NCBI GenBank assembly: GCA_965226045.1
Contig: CBDDBU010000023.1
Span: 1-64,000 of the forward strand
Origin: CBDDBU01 sp965226045
GTDB taxonomy: Bacteria; Pseudomonadota; Alphaproteobacteria; VGEJ01
Reading direction: 5' to 3'
DNA: 64,000 bases
Position numbers and translations under genes: made by a program. This document shows positions 53,395 to 64,000 of the stretch, piece by piece (position 1 is the first letter of the stretch; each line of letters begins with the position of its first letter). A model generated the notes under the pieces. That model had not been told where the DNA came from and made no database searches. It saw only the letters and a program-made list of their open reading frames with translations.

Positions 53395-55359
53395 ATGACC
53401 GATCTGTTCGCGCACCCGCGCAAACCTACCAAGGACTACACCGCCGCCGACATTGAGGTGCTCGAGGGCATCGAGCCAGTGCGCCGGCGGCCCGGCATGT
53501 TCATCGGCAGTACCGATGAACACGGCCTCCATCATTTGGCGGCGGAGGTTCTCGACAACGCGATGGACGAGGTGGTGACCGGCGCCGCCAGTCGCATCGA
53601 GATCGACCTGACGGTCGACGGCGCGATGACCGTGCGCGACAACGGCCGCGGCATCCCGGTCGACCACCACCCCAAGTTCAAGGGCCGCTCGGCCCTCGAA
53701 GTGATCCTGACGACGCTCCACTCGGGCGGCAAGTTTAACGCCAAGGTCTATCAGACGGCGGGCGGGCTACACGGCGTCGGCCTGTCGGTGGTCAACGCGC
53801 TGTCGGACTGGCTGGAGGTGGAAGTTGGGCGCGATGGGAAACTCTGGACCCAGCGCTACGAGAAGGGCCGCGCCAAGACCAAGCTCACCTCACGCAAACT
53901 CGCCAACCGGCGCGGCACGAGCATCCGCTTCCACCCCGACCCCGGCGTGTTCGGCAACAGCGCGGCGCTCAGGCCGGCCCGGGTCTATCGAATGGCGCGT
54001 GCCAAAGCCTATCTGTTCGCCGGCGCGGAAGTCCGCTGGCGCTGCGATTCGGAGCTTCTCCGCGACGCTTCGGTGCCCCAGCAGGAGGTGTTGCGGTTTC
54101 CCGGCGGCCTCGGGGAGTATCTGGCAGATATAGTCTCGGACCACGAAACGGTGACGCAAAGCCCATTTGCGGGAGGCGCGAGCATCGACAACGGCGATGG
54201 TGGGCGCCTCGAATGGGCGATCCATTGGACGGCCGCCGGCGCACCCTTGCTGTCGTCGTACTGCAACACCGTGCCGACGCCGCTGGGCGGCACCCACGAG
54301 GCCGGCTTGCGCGCCGCTCTCACCAAAGGCCTCAAGGCCTACGGTGAGCGGGTCGGCAATCGCCGCGCCGGCCAGATCACGGCCGACGATGTGCTCGGCG
54401 GCGCCGTCGGGATTCTGTCGCTGTTCATGCGCGATCCGCAGTTTTCCGGCCAGACCAAGGAGAAGCTCGGCAACCCCCAAGCCGCGCGGTTGGTCGAGGG
54501 AATGGTGCGCGATCATTTCGATCACTGGCTTTCCGGTGCGCCCGCCGTGGCGACTCGGCTTCTCGACACGATCCTTCTGCGCGCCGAGGAGCGGTTGCGT
54601 CGGCGCCAAGAGAAGGATGTCGCCCGGCGCAGCGCCACGCGCAAGCTGCGGCTCCCCGGTAAGCTGACCGATTGCACGCGCAATGAAGCAGCCGGCACCG
54701 AGATTTTCCTGGTCGAGGGCGATTCGGCCGGCGGCTCGGCCAAACAGGCACGCGACCGCGCGACCCAGGCGGTGCTGCCGCTGCGGGGCAAGATTCTGAA
54801 CGTGGTCAGCGCCCCGCGGGCCAAGGTGCAGGGCAACCAAGAGATCGCCGACCTGATCCAGGCGCTAGGATGCGGCACTGGTGAGAAGTTCCTAGCCGCC
54901 GACCTGCGCTACGAGAAGGTGATCATCATGACCGACGCCGATGTCGATGGGGCCCACATCGCGGCGCTGTTGATGAGCTTCTTCTATCGCGAGCTTCCGG
55001 GGCTGATCGCCTCGGGCCACCTCTATCTCGCCCAGCCGCCGCTCTATCGACTGAGCCGTGGCGGCACGACGGTGTTCGCGCGCGACGACGCCGACAAGGA
55101 GGCGCTCCTCCAAACGACCTTCGCCGGGGCGGGGCCGACCGAGGTCAGCCACTTCAAGGGGCTCGGCGAGATGCCAGCGTCGCAGCTCCGCGAAACCACC
55201 ATGGGCAGGGAGGGCCGCACGCTCCTCCAAGTGGTCGTCGCCGAGGGCGGGAAAGCCGACACCGAGCGGCAGCTTGAGCGGCTGATGGGACGCAAGCCGG
55301 AGCTTCGCCTTGCCTTCATCCAGGAGCGTGCCGATTTGGTCGTGGATTTGGACATCTGA
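53395..55359 (+). CDS. parE: DNA topoisomerase IV subunit B
   Basis: A 654-residue ATPase subunit that decatenates chromosomes with ParC. The GHKL ATPase region carries LDNAMDEVV, VRDNGRGIPVDHHPK and AGGLHGVGLSVVNALS. The Toprim domain carries EIFLVEGDSAGGSAKQARD and IIMTDADVDGAHI. Length and absence of long GyrB inserts favour ParE over GyrB. The gene is intact and ends in TGA. It is probably monocistronic. Confidence 0.93.
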   Translation: MTDLFAHPRKPTKDYTAADIEVLEGIEPVRRRPGMFIGSTDEHGLHHLAAEVLDNAMDEVVTGAASRIEIDLTVDGAMTVRDNGRGIPVDHHPKFKGRSALEVILTTLHSGGKFNAKVYQTAGGLHGVGLSVVNALSDWLEVEVGRDGKLWTQRYEKGRAKTKLTSRKLANRRGTSIRFHPDPGVFGNSAALRPARVYRMARAKAYLFAGAEVRWRCDSELLRDASVPQQEVLRFPGGLGEYLADIVSDHETVTQSPFAGGASIDNGDGGRLEWAIHWTAAGAPLLSSYCNTVPTPLGGTHEAGLRAALTKGLKAYGERVGNRRAGQITADDVLGGAVGILSLFMRDPQFSGQTKEKLGNPQAARLVEGMVRDHFDHWLSGAPAVATRLLDTILLRAEERLRRRQEKDVARRSATRKLRLPGKLTDCTRNEAAGTEIFLVEGDSAGGSAKQARDRATQAVLPLRGKILNVVSAPRAKVQGNQEIADLIQALGCGTGEKFLAADLRYEKVIIMTDADVDGAHIAALLMSFFYRELPGLIASGHLYLAQPPLYRLSRGGTTVFARDDADKEALLQTTFAGAGPTEVSHFKGLGEMPASQLRETTMGREGRTLLQVVVAEGGKADTERQLERLMGRKPELRLAFIQERADLVVDLDI

Positions 55360-55448
55360 GTGCGCCGGGCGGCCGCCACCGCGGTCGTTCGACCTACTGG
55401 CGTTGGTATGGCACACGCGGGTGTGGCAACGCACGGACGCTAAGAGGC

Positions 55449-56024
55449 GTGAGACGGGTCGGTCTTTGGGTGGCGATCTTATTTGTGCTCGGTGGCTGCG
55501 CCGAGGGCGACCCAGCCTCGATTTTGGGCACTTTGAGCGCTCAAGATCGAGCGCTGCGAAGCCCGTTCTATGGCCCTCATCTGATTCAGTACGTGGCCCG
55601 CGACGGCAGCTTCCCGGTGGTTATCCAAGGCAATCCCCTAGCACTGCCGAAGTCAGAAGCCGATCAAGTGATCGCGCGGCGCCTGCGCTTGCCGGCGTGG
55701 ACCTCCGGCGCGCGGTTCGTGTCCGTCGAGGACGCCGCGAGCCGGCGTGTCCTGCGTCTCGTCCTGGTCTTCAACCCTGCAAGCCGGCGGCTTGGCGGCA
55801 ACGCGGCATGCGCCGACGCCGGGGCAGTGCCGGCCGCGTCGGAGGCGAGTTCGCTGGCCTTGCTGGCCGTGTTCTGCAACGCCAACGAGGCCCTGAGTCA
55901 GACCATCGTGAGTGGACGGAGGCCGACCGGCGCCGACAACCCTCAACTGGCGCAGCTTCTCAACCGCGCCACCTGCGCCGTCTTCGCCTATGATCATCCG
56001 GGCCGTCCGCAGGGCGATAGCTAG
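55449..56024 (+). CDS. Putative lipoprotein of unknown function (paralog 1)
   Basis: A 191-residue protein starting GTG (MRRVGLWVAILFVLGGCAEG) with a lipobox LGGC at about residues 14-17. Central segment YGPHLIQYVARDGSFPVVIQ then IARRLRLPAWTSGARFVSVE. It shares a distinct ARRLRLPAW-ARF block, an xVQYxA-xGxxxVxIxG strand and a Cys-containing middle with the next gene. No named domain is recognised. It probably resides in the periplasmic face of a membrane. Ends in TAG. Confidence 0.7.
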   Translation: MRRVGLWVAILFVLGGCAEGDPASILGTLSAQDRALRSPFYGPHLIQYVARDGSFPVVIQGNPLALPKSEADQVIARRLRLPAWTSGARFVSVEDAASRRVLRLVLVFNPASRRLGGNAACADAGAVPAASEASSLALLAVFCNANEALSQTIVSGRRPTGADNPQLAQLLNRATCAVFAYDHPGRPQGDS

Positions 56025-56130
56025 TCGCCGCTCAAACGAGATAAACCGCTAATTGTCAATGTTTGGAGTGTTCCACCTTGCCCTGGGGCGAAAGAACGCC
56101 CATATAGTGCCCAAGGAACACAGAGATACC

Positions 56131-56715
56131 ATGACGCGATTCGCCAAGACGCTATATGCGTGGGGCGTCGCGGTGACGGCCGGGGTCGCGCTTGCGGCAT
56201 GCGCCGCCGATGGCGTGCGCATTGGCAACGTGTACCACGTGGCCCCCTACAGCCAGAACCTGGTGCAGTACACGGCCGCGCCGGGCGAGGTCGCGGTTGA
56301 CATTCATGGCGAGGCGTTCATCGATCAGCTCCCCAAAGACGCGGAAGAAATCGCACGGCGGCTCAGGCTGCCGGCGTGGGTCCCAGCGGCGCGTTTCACG
56401 ACGCGACCCAGCGAGGTCGCTCGGGGGCGACAACGGTTCGTGCTGGCTTTCAACGCCACCGCGCGGGGCCCGATCGGATATGGGCTTTGCGTTGATCCGG
56501 GCGCCGTCGAATATGCCGCGCCCGGAAGCCGCACCAAACTGGAGGCGGCGTTCTGTTCGGGTGATCGGCTGGTGGCCAACGCCGTCGCCGAAACGGGCCC
56601 CCTGTCGGGCCCGGATGATCCCCTCCTGACGGCCCTGACGACGCAGTTGATGGCCAACTTATTGCCACTTCGGGCCTATCAGCCGAATCCAGCGTGTTCG
56701 GACGGGTCTTGCTGA
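56131..56715 (+). CDS. Putative lipoprotein of unknown function (paralog 2)
   Basis: A 194-residue protein with a lipobox-like LAAC (KTLYAWGVAVTAGVALAACA). It is a paralog of the preceding gene: SQNLVQYTAAPGEVAVDIHG and IARRLRLPAWVPAARFTTRP align with the first protein's YGPHLIQYVARDGSFPVVIQ and IARRLRLPAWTSGARF. The C-terminus ACSDGSC adds two cysteines. The ATG at 56131 begins the signal sequence. Tandem duplication with divergence is likely; function unknown. Confidence 0.72.
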   Translation: MTRFAKTLYAWGVAVTAGVALAACAADGVRIGNVYHVAPYSQNLVQYTAAPGEVAVDIHGEAFIDQLPKDAEEIARRLRLPAWVPAARFTTRPSEVARGRQRFVLAFNATARGPIGYGLCVDPGAVEYAAPGSRTKLEAAFCSGDRLVANAVAETGPLSGPDDPLLTALTTQLMANLLPLRAYQPNPACSDGSC

Positions 56716-56868
56716 GTCCACGTGCCGAGTAATTCACGCCTACGGCGGCCCTGCGTATGGGCCGGTCGCCTTCCAGAGGCGGCAGCCGCCGGGTCGCATG
56801 GCGTCGCGATTGACTGAGCCCCCGCGACGCGCCCAACATCAAACTCAACAACGGAAATACGGAACATA

Positions 56869-58515
<1,647 letters not shown>

Positions 58516-58521
58516 GAAGCG

Positions 58522-58764
58522 ATGCAGACCATATTCGTGATGGTGAAGTGCGATCTCGGCAAGGCCTACACTGTCGCCGATGCCGCTATCCAAGGGGTCG
58601 AGCAGATCTCGGAGGTCCATTCGATCTCTGGGCAATACGATTTGATGATGAAGTGCTACCTCGATGACGCTGTCGACATCGGCCACTTCGTCACCGAAGC
58701 GGTGCAGACCCTGCCCGGTATCAAGGACACCTTCACCATCATCACCTTCAAGGCCTTTACCTGA
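58522..58764 (+). CDS. Stand-alone AsnC/Lrp ligand-binding domain protein
   Basis: An 80-residue protein consisting only of the RAM domain (TIFVMVKCDLGKAYTVADAA, ISEVHSISGQYDLMMKCYLD, VQTLPGIKDTFTIITFKAF). It lacks a DNA-binding part. In alphaproteobacteria these small proteins assemble as dimers or higher rings and may bind amino acids. It begins seven bases after the helicase stop, probably cotranscribed. Confidence 0.87.
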   Translation: MQTIFVMVKCDLGKAYTVADAAIQGVEQISEVHSISGQYDLMMKCYLDDAVDIGHFVTEAVQTLPGIKDTFTIITFKAFT

Positions 58765-58779
58765 AGGCCCGGCCGCCCC

Positions 58780-59106
58780 TCAATAGTCGTGCTTGAGAAG
58801 GTCCAGCAGGGACTGGCCGTAGTCCTACTTGAGGAGCGGTTGCGCCAAGCGCTTGAGCTGCTCCGCGCCGACGTAGCCCATGCGCCAGGCCACCTCCTCG
58901 ACGCAGGCGATCTTCTGGCCTTGGCGAGTTTCGATCGTCTCGACGAAGTTGACGGCGTCGAGCATCGATCGGTGGGTGCCGGTGTCGAACCAGGCCGAGC
59001 CCCGACCGAACTGTTCCACGCGTAAGTCGCCCCTTCGCAGATAGGCCAGATTCACCGACGTTATTTCGCGCTCGCCGCGTACTGACGGCTGAACGCTCTT
59101 GGCGAT
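58780..59106 (-). pseudogene. rfbA: Glucose-1-phosphate thymidylyltransferase, C-terminal fragment with in-frame TAG
   Basis: Reading from the IS256-B border: IAKSVQPSVRGEREITSVNL, AYLRRGDLRVEQFGRGSAWF, DTGTHRSMLDAVNFVETIET, then AEQLKRLAQPLLK, TAG (58825-58827), and in the same frame DYGQSLLDLLKHDY and a TGA at 58780. In RfbA proteins the residue after PLLK is usually Ser (KSGYG), so TAG replaces one residue. The upstream part continues beyond the IS at 60472 only as a damaged trace (VAPGLY-like). The gene is dead through the IS insertion regardless of the TAG. Confidence 0.8.
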
Positions 59107-60462
59107 GAGCTATTGTCAAAAGTTGTGTATGGGCTGATCATGCGGCGGCGCGATCCTGGCGTTCTCCATCTACGAATTTGACGCCGCGAATGATCTCGGC
59201 GAGATGGTTCGATCCATCGAGTTTTCTCCATTTTCTCTGAGCGCACTGGCATAGTTTGAAGACCATGGCCATCGCCGTCTTGCGCGACAGGCAGCCCTTG
59301 GTCCGGTAGGTGCGCAGACGAACCGTGGCGAACGTGCTCTCGATGGGGTTGGTCGTGCGTACATGCTTCCAGTGCTCGGCGGGGAAGTCGTAGAACGTCA
59401 GCAGGACGTCGCGGTCCCTGGCCAGGCAGGCCGCGGCCTTGTCGTACTTCGGCCCGTAGGCTTCCAGGAAGAAGTCGAAGGCGCTCTCGGCATCCTTCCT
59501 GGTTTCGGCCATCCAGATGTCTTGCAGGCGCCCCTTGGCTTTCTTTTGCAGACCCTTGGGCAGCTTGTTCAAGACGTTGCCCGTCTTGTGAACCCAGCAG
59601 CGTTGCTCGCGGGCGCCTGGGTAGACTTGGCGGAGCGCCTTCCAGAAGCCGAGCGCGCCGTCGCCGAGCGCCAGTTGCGGACCCATTTCAAGGCCGCGCC
59701 GCTTGAGATCGAGCAGAACTTCGAGCCAGGACTGCTCACTTTCGCGATAGCCGTCGGCGATGGCGATCAGTTCCTTCTGTCCCTTGTCCGTGGCCCCGAC
59801 GATCACCAGGATGCACTGCTTCTCTTCCTCCATGCGGGCGCTGAAATAGATGCCGTCCACCCAGAAATAGACGTAGCGCTTGGCCGTGAGGTCGCGCCGT
59901 TGCCAGCGCTCCACCTCAACCCCCCAGACCTCTTTCAGCCGGGTGATCGTGGAGGCCGAAAGCCCCGGCGCGGAGCTCCCCAGGAGCGCCGCCAAGGCTT
60001 CCCCGAAGTCGCCGGTGGAAATGCCCTTCAGATACAGCCATGGCAAAAGGTCTTCCAGGCTCTTGGCGCGGCGCAGATAGCGCGGCAGGATCGCCGACGT
60101 GAAGCGGATGGCGCCGTCCCCCCGGTCCCGCACACGGGGTTGGCGCACGCTCACCGGGCCGATCCCGGTCTGGATGAAGCGTTCCGGCAGATATCCATTG
60201 CGGACAACCCGGCGGCGGCCGGCGGCGTCAACAATCGCCGCATTGGCTACCCAAAAACACGGAGACCGTCGGCCTCAACGGCTTGGGCCAACAACTCGCG
60301 AGCTCCAGCTTGTAGGACTTCCGTCAACGGATCTTTCTGAAAATCAGATGGGTTTTGAAAAGCAACAACGGTATTCTCTTTCATGGCCGATCCTTCCTTG
60401 GCTTAGCTCAAGTGGTGACATCGCCGCCTTCATTTCCGCGTACACAAGATTCGGTTATAGCT
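59107..60462 (-). mobile_element. IS256-family element, copy B, inserted in rfbA
   Basis: Ends GAGCTATTGTCAAAAGTTGT (left) and GAGCTATAACCGAATCTTGT (right, other strand) share the first seven bases and the TTGTGTA block further in. The 9-bp direct repeat CTTGGCGAT flanks both (59098-59106 and 60463-60471), in the 8-9 bp range of IS256. 1356 bp. Different from the IS256 at the window start. Confidence 0.85.
59138..60384 (-). pseudogene. IS256-family transposase (copy B), one frameshift near the N-terminus
   Basis: From ATG 60384 the protein reads KENTVVAFQNPSDFQKDPLT and then EVLQAGARELLAQAVEA. Near 60250 a one-base change (TTTTTGGGTAGCC) leads to a stop; one base away the frame continues VANAAIVDAAGRRRVVRNGY, then reaches the 338-residue open part with YFWVDGIYFSARMEEEKQ (D), LGDGALGFWKALRQVY (D) and NPIESTFATVRLR (E). 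The C-terminus AEIIRGVKFVDGERQDRAAA is intact. The catalytic part could only be made from an internal start, for example the GTG at 60154. Confidence 0.87.
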
Positions 60463-60689
60463 CCTTGGCGATCTCGGACGTCGTTGCGTAGGGTAGAGGC
60501 CGGGGGCTACCCAGGCTCGCTCCTGACCGCGAAGGATGATGTAGGTGGTCGCCGGGGCCGGGTTTCCGCCGCCGCGTCGTTGAGACTCCATAGAATCGGG
60601 CGTCGAGGCGTTGCGCTCTCGTGTGACGGGAGCGGCGCGTGGGATATTTCGGGTCGAAGGCGACCGAGCGGTCTGTGCCAGGGCTGATT

Positions 60690-61240
60690 GCGCTGATGCC
60701 GCCGCACAGCGTTTACATCGCCACCTGGGGGGCGGTGCGCTGATGAAGCGCAAGCCAACGGGCGTGCGCGATCGGCATCGACCGCGATGCGCAGGCGCTC
60801 GAGGCCTTTGCCTGTGATTACCCGGCGTGATGGCTGTGGCTTTTTGGCCTCGTTCCCGTTTCTGGGCCCGGAGCTGGTCTACAGCGATCCCCCCTATCTG
60901 CACGCGACCCGCCGTTCGGCACGGCAACGCTCGACCAATGTCGCGCTCCTGGACCTGCCGATGCCAGGTGATGGTCTCGGTCTGACGATCATATGACGAG
61001 ATGCTGGCGGGCTGGCGCAGCTGGCGCTGCAGGTGACGACCCAGGCCCAGGTGCGGACCGAGGTCGTGTGGTTCAACTTCGCCGCCCGACCGGGTGCATT
61101 GGGCGAGCTCACGCAGGCCGGAACTTCACCGACGGCATCAAGCGTAAGGCGGCCCTGGGGCCGGCGTCAAGGCCTTGCCGGCGGGCGCAACGCCTCGCGG
61201 TGCGCCGCCATGATGGCCGTCGATGCCGAGGACCCAACGA
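60690..61240 (+). pseudogene. DNA adenine methylase (D12 class), multiply frameshifted remnant
   Basis: Pieces in several frames: LMPPHSVYIA then GGGALMKRKPTG, followed by FLASFPFLGPELVYSDPPYL and HATRRSARQRS with the catalytic DPPY (60886-60897), then TEVVWFNF and further C-terminal bits to about 61240. D12-class methylases modify N6 of adenine and often come from phages. Too many indels exist for any function. Region 60472-60689 before it holds the rfbA trace only. Confidence 0.6.
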
Positions 61241-61299
61241 GGACCTCGCCGCCCATGACGAGGCCTTCGCGTGCCTGCAAGATCTTCATGTCATCCTTC

Positions 61300-62570
61300 G
61301 CTGACAGTCGTCAAGGCCTTCGAAACAGGGGCTGTTGCGCCTGGCCACGGGCGTCCGGGAGAATGCCGCGCTCGAGCGGGAGAAACCCTGCGGGACCGCA
61401 TCGCCGCGGAGCGCGGCGCTTGACAGCACCACCAGCAGCAAGCCGCCCGCCAGCGACGGCCTGCGCAAGAAGAGCGGACCCAGAGGCGCACCCGAGCCAG
61501 CGCGGCAAGTCCGGCAGGCCAAGCGGCGGCCAGCCGGGCCACAAGGGAAACGACGCTGGCGCGGACCGAGAGCCCGGAAATGCGGCGCACCGCTGTCGGA
61601 CGCCGACCGTCACCGCGCGCCCGTCTGTCGACAGGTCTTCGATCGCGAGCCAACGCCCCCTGGAGGTCACCGAACACCGCGCCCATCGCTGCCTCTGCGG
61701 CGCCTGCGCCACCAGGAGCCGTCTTCCCGGACGGCGTGACCGCCCCGGTCCAGTACGGGCCACGCATCACCGCCTGGGTGAGCTACCTGCTGTACGCCCA
61801 TCCCGAGAAGCGCTTGGCCGGCTCAGATCCAGTGTCCATCTCCACAGCCCGATCACCGCCATGGGCTGGCGCTTCGAGCCCTCCTCGCCCATGTCGCAGA
61901 CGTGATCCGCACAGCGGTCCCGGTCAAGCACCTCGACGAAACCGGCCTGCGGATCGTCCGCCCGTACCCGCTGGCTCCACGTGCTGTGCACCCCATTCCT
62001 GACCGTCCTGCGCATCGGCGCGGGACGCGGCGATGTCGAAAAGGACCTCGAAGGCATCCTCATCCGGACGAACGCCGCCTACTTCACCCGCAAGGGATGC
62101 GCGGTTGTCCAGGCCCTGGCGAGAAGGAAGACTGGGCGCATGAAACTCCTTGAGCGCGCACACAGGGCTACCCGCTTCGCCCGTAGAACGGCCGCGACGT
62201 GCCCGCCTCCCTGGTGGCCCGGATCTCGCGGGCCCCGCATCCTCGACCACGCCATCGCCTTCCACGAGGCGCAGCCGCCGCTCCGGACCGGCAAGCGCGG
62301 ACGAAAGAAACACCGCATCGGTCATAACCTCGCGCTCCGCCTCCGCAAGCACAAGGAGGGATGCCTGCGATTCCCACCGACCCGCGCACGCCGTTTACGA
62401 ACAATGAGGCCGAACGTGACCTCCGAATGGCCAAGCTGCGCCAGTCCGGTGCTTCCGCTCCGAGAGGGGTGCCTACAACTTCGGAACGCGTGCCGCATCG
62501 CCACCGCCCGAAACAGGCTGGAACGGCTGGTGCATCCCGATCCGATGCAACTAATACTGCGCCTCTGAGA
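61300..62570 (+). pseudogene. IS66-family transposase, multiply frameshifted remnant
   Basis: Recognisable pieces in order: DSTTSSKPPASDGLRKKSG, SGRPSGGQPGHKGNDAG, FPDGVTAPVQYGPRITAWVS, VIRTAVPVKHLDETGLRIV and TPFTNNEAERDLRMAKLRQ, all hallmarks of the IS66 TnpC protein, scattered over the three plus frames. Many small indels and deletions separate them. The accessory IS66 genes tnpA and tnpB are not seen. Confidence 0.75.
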
Positions 62571-63046
62571 ACACCGGCACCGCTGGGACATACAAACGCT
62601 CGGGCCAATCAGCCAGTTACGGCCGGGGACCACGAATGGAACGGCCCGACCCTGGTCGTCGAATGGCGAAGTGGCTTGGATCACGAACCAGGTAGGCGAA
62701 CACCGTGCCCCCCTTGGCGCGCCGCGATCCTTTGCAACCGCGTGCTCAGGCCGGTGGCGAAGAAGATGTTATCGCCGAGCGCCGCAAACCGCGCGCGGGC
62801 TAGGGGCTCAGGCTCAAGCTAGTTGGCGAGGCGCCGCGGTCGCCTGGCCACGGGTATATGACGTGCCGGTGCGCCGGACCTGTTCGAGATGATTTGCGGA
62901 GGCTAAATCTATAGTCCGCCATCGCCAACGGCTCCAAGCCGATCTAGTCTGACGATGCATATAAGGCTGGTGTTTTGCCCTCTGTCACAAATGGGACTGG
63001 ACCAGCGACGTCTCGCAACGACCATAGATTTCAACGGGAGAAGTTC
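62571..63046. other. No gene recognised
   Basis: These 476 bases follow the IS66 remnant and precede the SnoaL-like gene. I find no conserved protein, RNA or repeat. It is probably degraded IS and flanking sequence, with the promoter of the next gene near its end. Confidence 0.5.
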
Positions 63047-63541
63047 ATGTCTTCTGACATCGAAACGCGGCTAAAACGCCTAGAAGATATCGAGGAAATC
63101 AAACAGTTGATCGCGCGCTACGCCAAGGCGTGCGATCACAATGGAGATCCGGCCATGATGGCGCCCTGCTTTACCGAGGACGCAGGGTGGAACTGCGAGG
63201 GAATCGGTGGCTGGAAAGGGCGCGATGCGGTTGTCCAGGCACTGCGCGAAACCAGCACCATAAAACTACCCTGGGCGCTTCACTACATGACCCAGCCCAC
63301 TATTGTCGTGGCCGAGGACGGCAAGACAGCGGCGGGCGAATATTACCTTTGGGAATTGGCCAAGGCCACGAAGGAAGGCGGCGGCGCGACCGAGGACACG
63401 TGGATCGGTGGCTGGTACGAATCCCAGTTCCGCAAGGAAAACGACGCCTGGCTGTTTAGCCATGTCGAACTGATCCTGAAACTCCTGAGCGCGACGGCTA
63501 AATCGGATTGGGAAACGCCTATTCCGCCGTGGCAGGGATAG
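63047..63541 (+). CDS. SnoaL/NTF2-like small enzyme
   Basis: A 164-residue protein with the NTF2-like fold: IEEIKQLIARYAKACDHNGD, MMAPCFTEDAGWNCEGIGGW, LPWALHYMTQPTIVV and SQFRKENDAWLFSHVELILK. It resembles the bile-acid dehydratase or polyketide cyclase type of SnoaL-like proteins. The ATG at 63047 has GGGAG six bases upstream; the longer frame from 62975 is rejected. A short-chain dehydrogenase follows 119 bases later, so both may degrade one steroid or aromatic compound. Ends in TAG. Confidence 0.85.
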   Translation: MSSDIETRLKRLEDIEEIKQLIARYAKACDHNGDPAMMAPCFTEDAGWNCEGIGGWKGRDAVVQALRETSTIKLPWALHYMTQPTIVVAEDGKTAAGEYYLWELAKATKEGGGATEDTWIGGWYESQFRKENDAWLFSHVELILKLLSATAKSDWETPIPPWQG

Positions 63542-63660
63542 GAGCTGACGCCAGTTAGTTTCACGACCGCGCGCACAAGGTCTAATCTGGCAAGAAGCGC
63601 GGTAGTCAGCGATCCTCCCGAACCTGTCCGGATTCAATTGACAGCAGCAAGAGGCATGGA

Positions 63661-64000
63661 ATGGAACTCCGCGACCAAGTTGCATTAATTACGGGCGGCT
63701 CGCAGGGCATCGGCGAGGCTATCGCCCACAAGTTCGCGGGCGCCGGCGCCCGATGCGCTATCGTCGCGAGTTCGGACTTAAAGAAGGCCGAGAAGATCGC
63801 GAGATCCGTGAGGCACGGCGCGAAGGCTTATGTCGCCAACGTCGCCAAACCGACCGAGGTCAACAGGCTGGTGGCGCAGGTGATCGAGAATTTGGGTCGC
63901 ATCGACATCGTCGTCAACAGCGCCGGTGTGTTCTATCCGACCCCGGCGGGCGAGACCAAGACGGCCGAAATGAACCGCATGATTGACGTCAACCTGAAAG
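63661..64000 (+). CDS. Short-chain dehydrogenase/reductase, truncated by the window end
   Basis: A Rossmann-fold SDR start: ELRDQVALITGGSQGIGEAI with the NAD(P) motif TGGSQGIG at about residues 11-18, CAIVASSDLKKAEKIARSV, and NSAGVFYPTPAG (NSAG for the usual NNAG). The catalytic YxxxK lies beyond the window. The cofactor preference is unclear; the SSDLKK strand end is neutral. Probably cotranscribed with the SnoaL-like gene upstream. Confidence 0.9.
   Translation, partial: MELRDQVALITGGSQGIGEAIAHKFAGAGARCAIVASSDLKKAEKIARSVRHGAKAYVANVAKPTEVNRLVAQVIENLGRIDIVVNSAGVFYPTPAGETKTAEMNRMIDVNLK

Overview
The window reads as the chromosome of a GC-rich alphaproteobacterium, most likely of the Rhodospirillales group. 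The evidence is a PopZ/DUF2497 gene, the order pcm-tolC-popZ-valS, glnB-glnA behind a sigma54-type promoter, a Fur protein lacking the usual CxxC motif, a CIRCE-type half site at groES, and dispersed alphaproteobacterial-style intergenic palindromes. It is crowded with insertion sequences (IS21 x3, IS256 x2, IS1595, ISNCY, IS1, IS5, and IS630 and IS66 remnants) and with genes broken by single frameshifts or in-frame stops. That suggests a genome under reduction, for example a host-associated lineage. Some lesions may instead be assembly errors, which the sequence alone cannot settle.

Layout. 1-5.5 kb: IS256, IS21-A and IS1595 remnants; the IS1595 copy cuts a class III cyclase gene. 5.5-6.6 kb: threonine aldolase. 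6.7-10.85 kb: an ISNCY-type element with a 16-bp target duplication. A 2.75-kb IS1-family element with an 8-bp target duplication is nested inside it. The IS1-family element carries two small overlapping genes, a tRNA(Ser)-like gene whose anticodon is UUA (an ochre-suppressor configuration), and a 270-residue gene of unknown function. The tRNA and that gene diverge from a symmetrical control region. This is the most unusual object in the window. 11-16.3 kb: ribokinase facing a four-gene sugar ABC transporter. 16.4-19 kb: a broken iron-binding protein gene with an in-frame TAA, then fur and an N-carbamoyl-D-amino acid hydrolase, with a Fur-like palindrome between the first two. 19-21.1 kb: a decayed groES-groEL whose CIRCE site was cut by IS21-B. 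21.1-30.8 kb: two near-identical IS21 copies (B and C) flank msrA, a mobile-element-type topoisomerase III and a recQ stump; an integrase stump lies beside tRNA-Ser(GCU), so this looks like the wreck of an integrated element.

31-47.5 kb is ordinary chromosome: small secreted protein, Sel1 remnant, ybaK, two GSTs, a cystathionine lyase-type enzyme, gatB, ilvD, an IS5 insertion at the 3' end of valS, valS, popZ, tolC, pcm, tRNA-Cys, a phytanoyl-CoA dioxygenase-like gene and a CmcJ-like gene. 47.6-50.2 kb: glnB-glnA and a Phd/Doc-like toxin-antitoxin pair. 50.2-58.8 kb: a broken GMC oxidoreductase, a frameshifted cyclase-like/SRPBCC gene, thioesterase, parE, two related lipoproteins, a DEAD-box helicase and a stand-alone AsnC ligand domain. 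58.8-62.6 kb: rfbA split by IS256-B, then remnants of a DNA adenine methylase and an IS66 transposase. 63-64 kb: a SnoaL-like protein and the start of a short-chain dehydrogenase.

Four in-frame TAA or TAG codons interrupt otherwise collinear reading frames (fbpA, rfbA and istA twice). Whether the element-borne UUA tRNA acts on any of them is an open, testable question.
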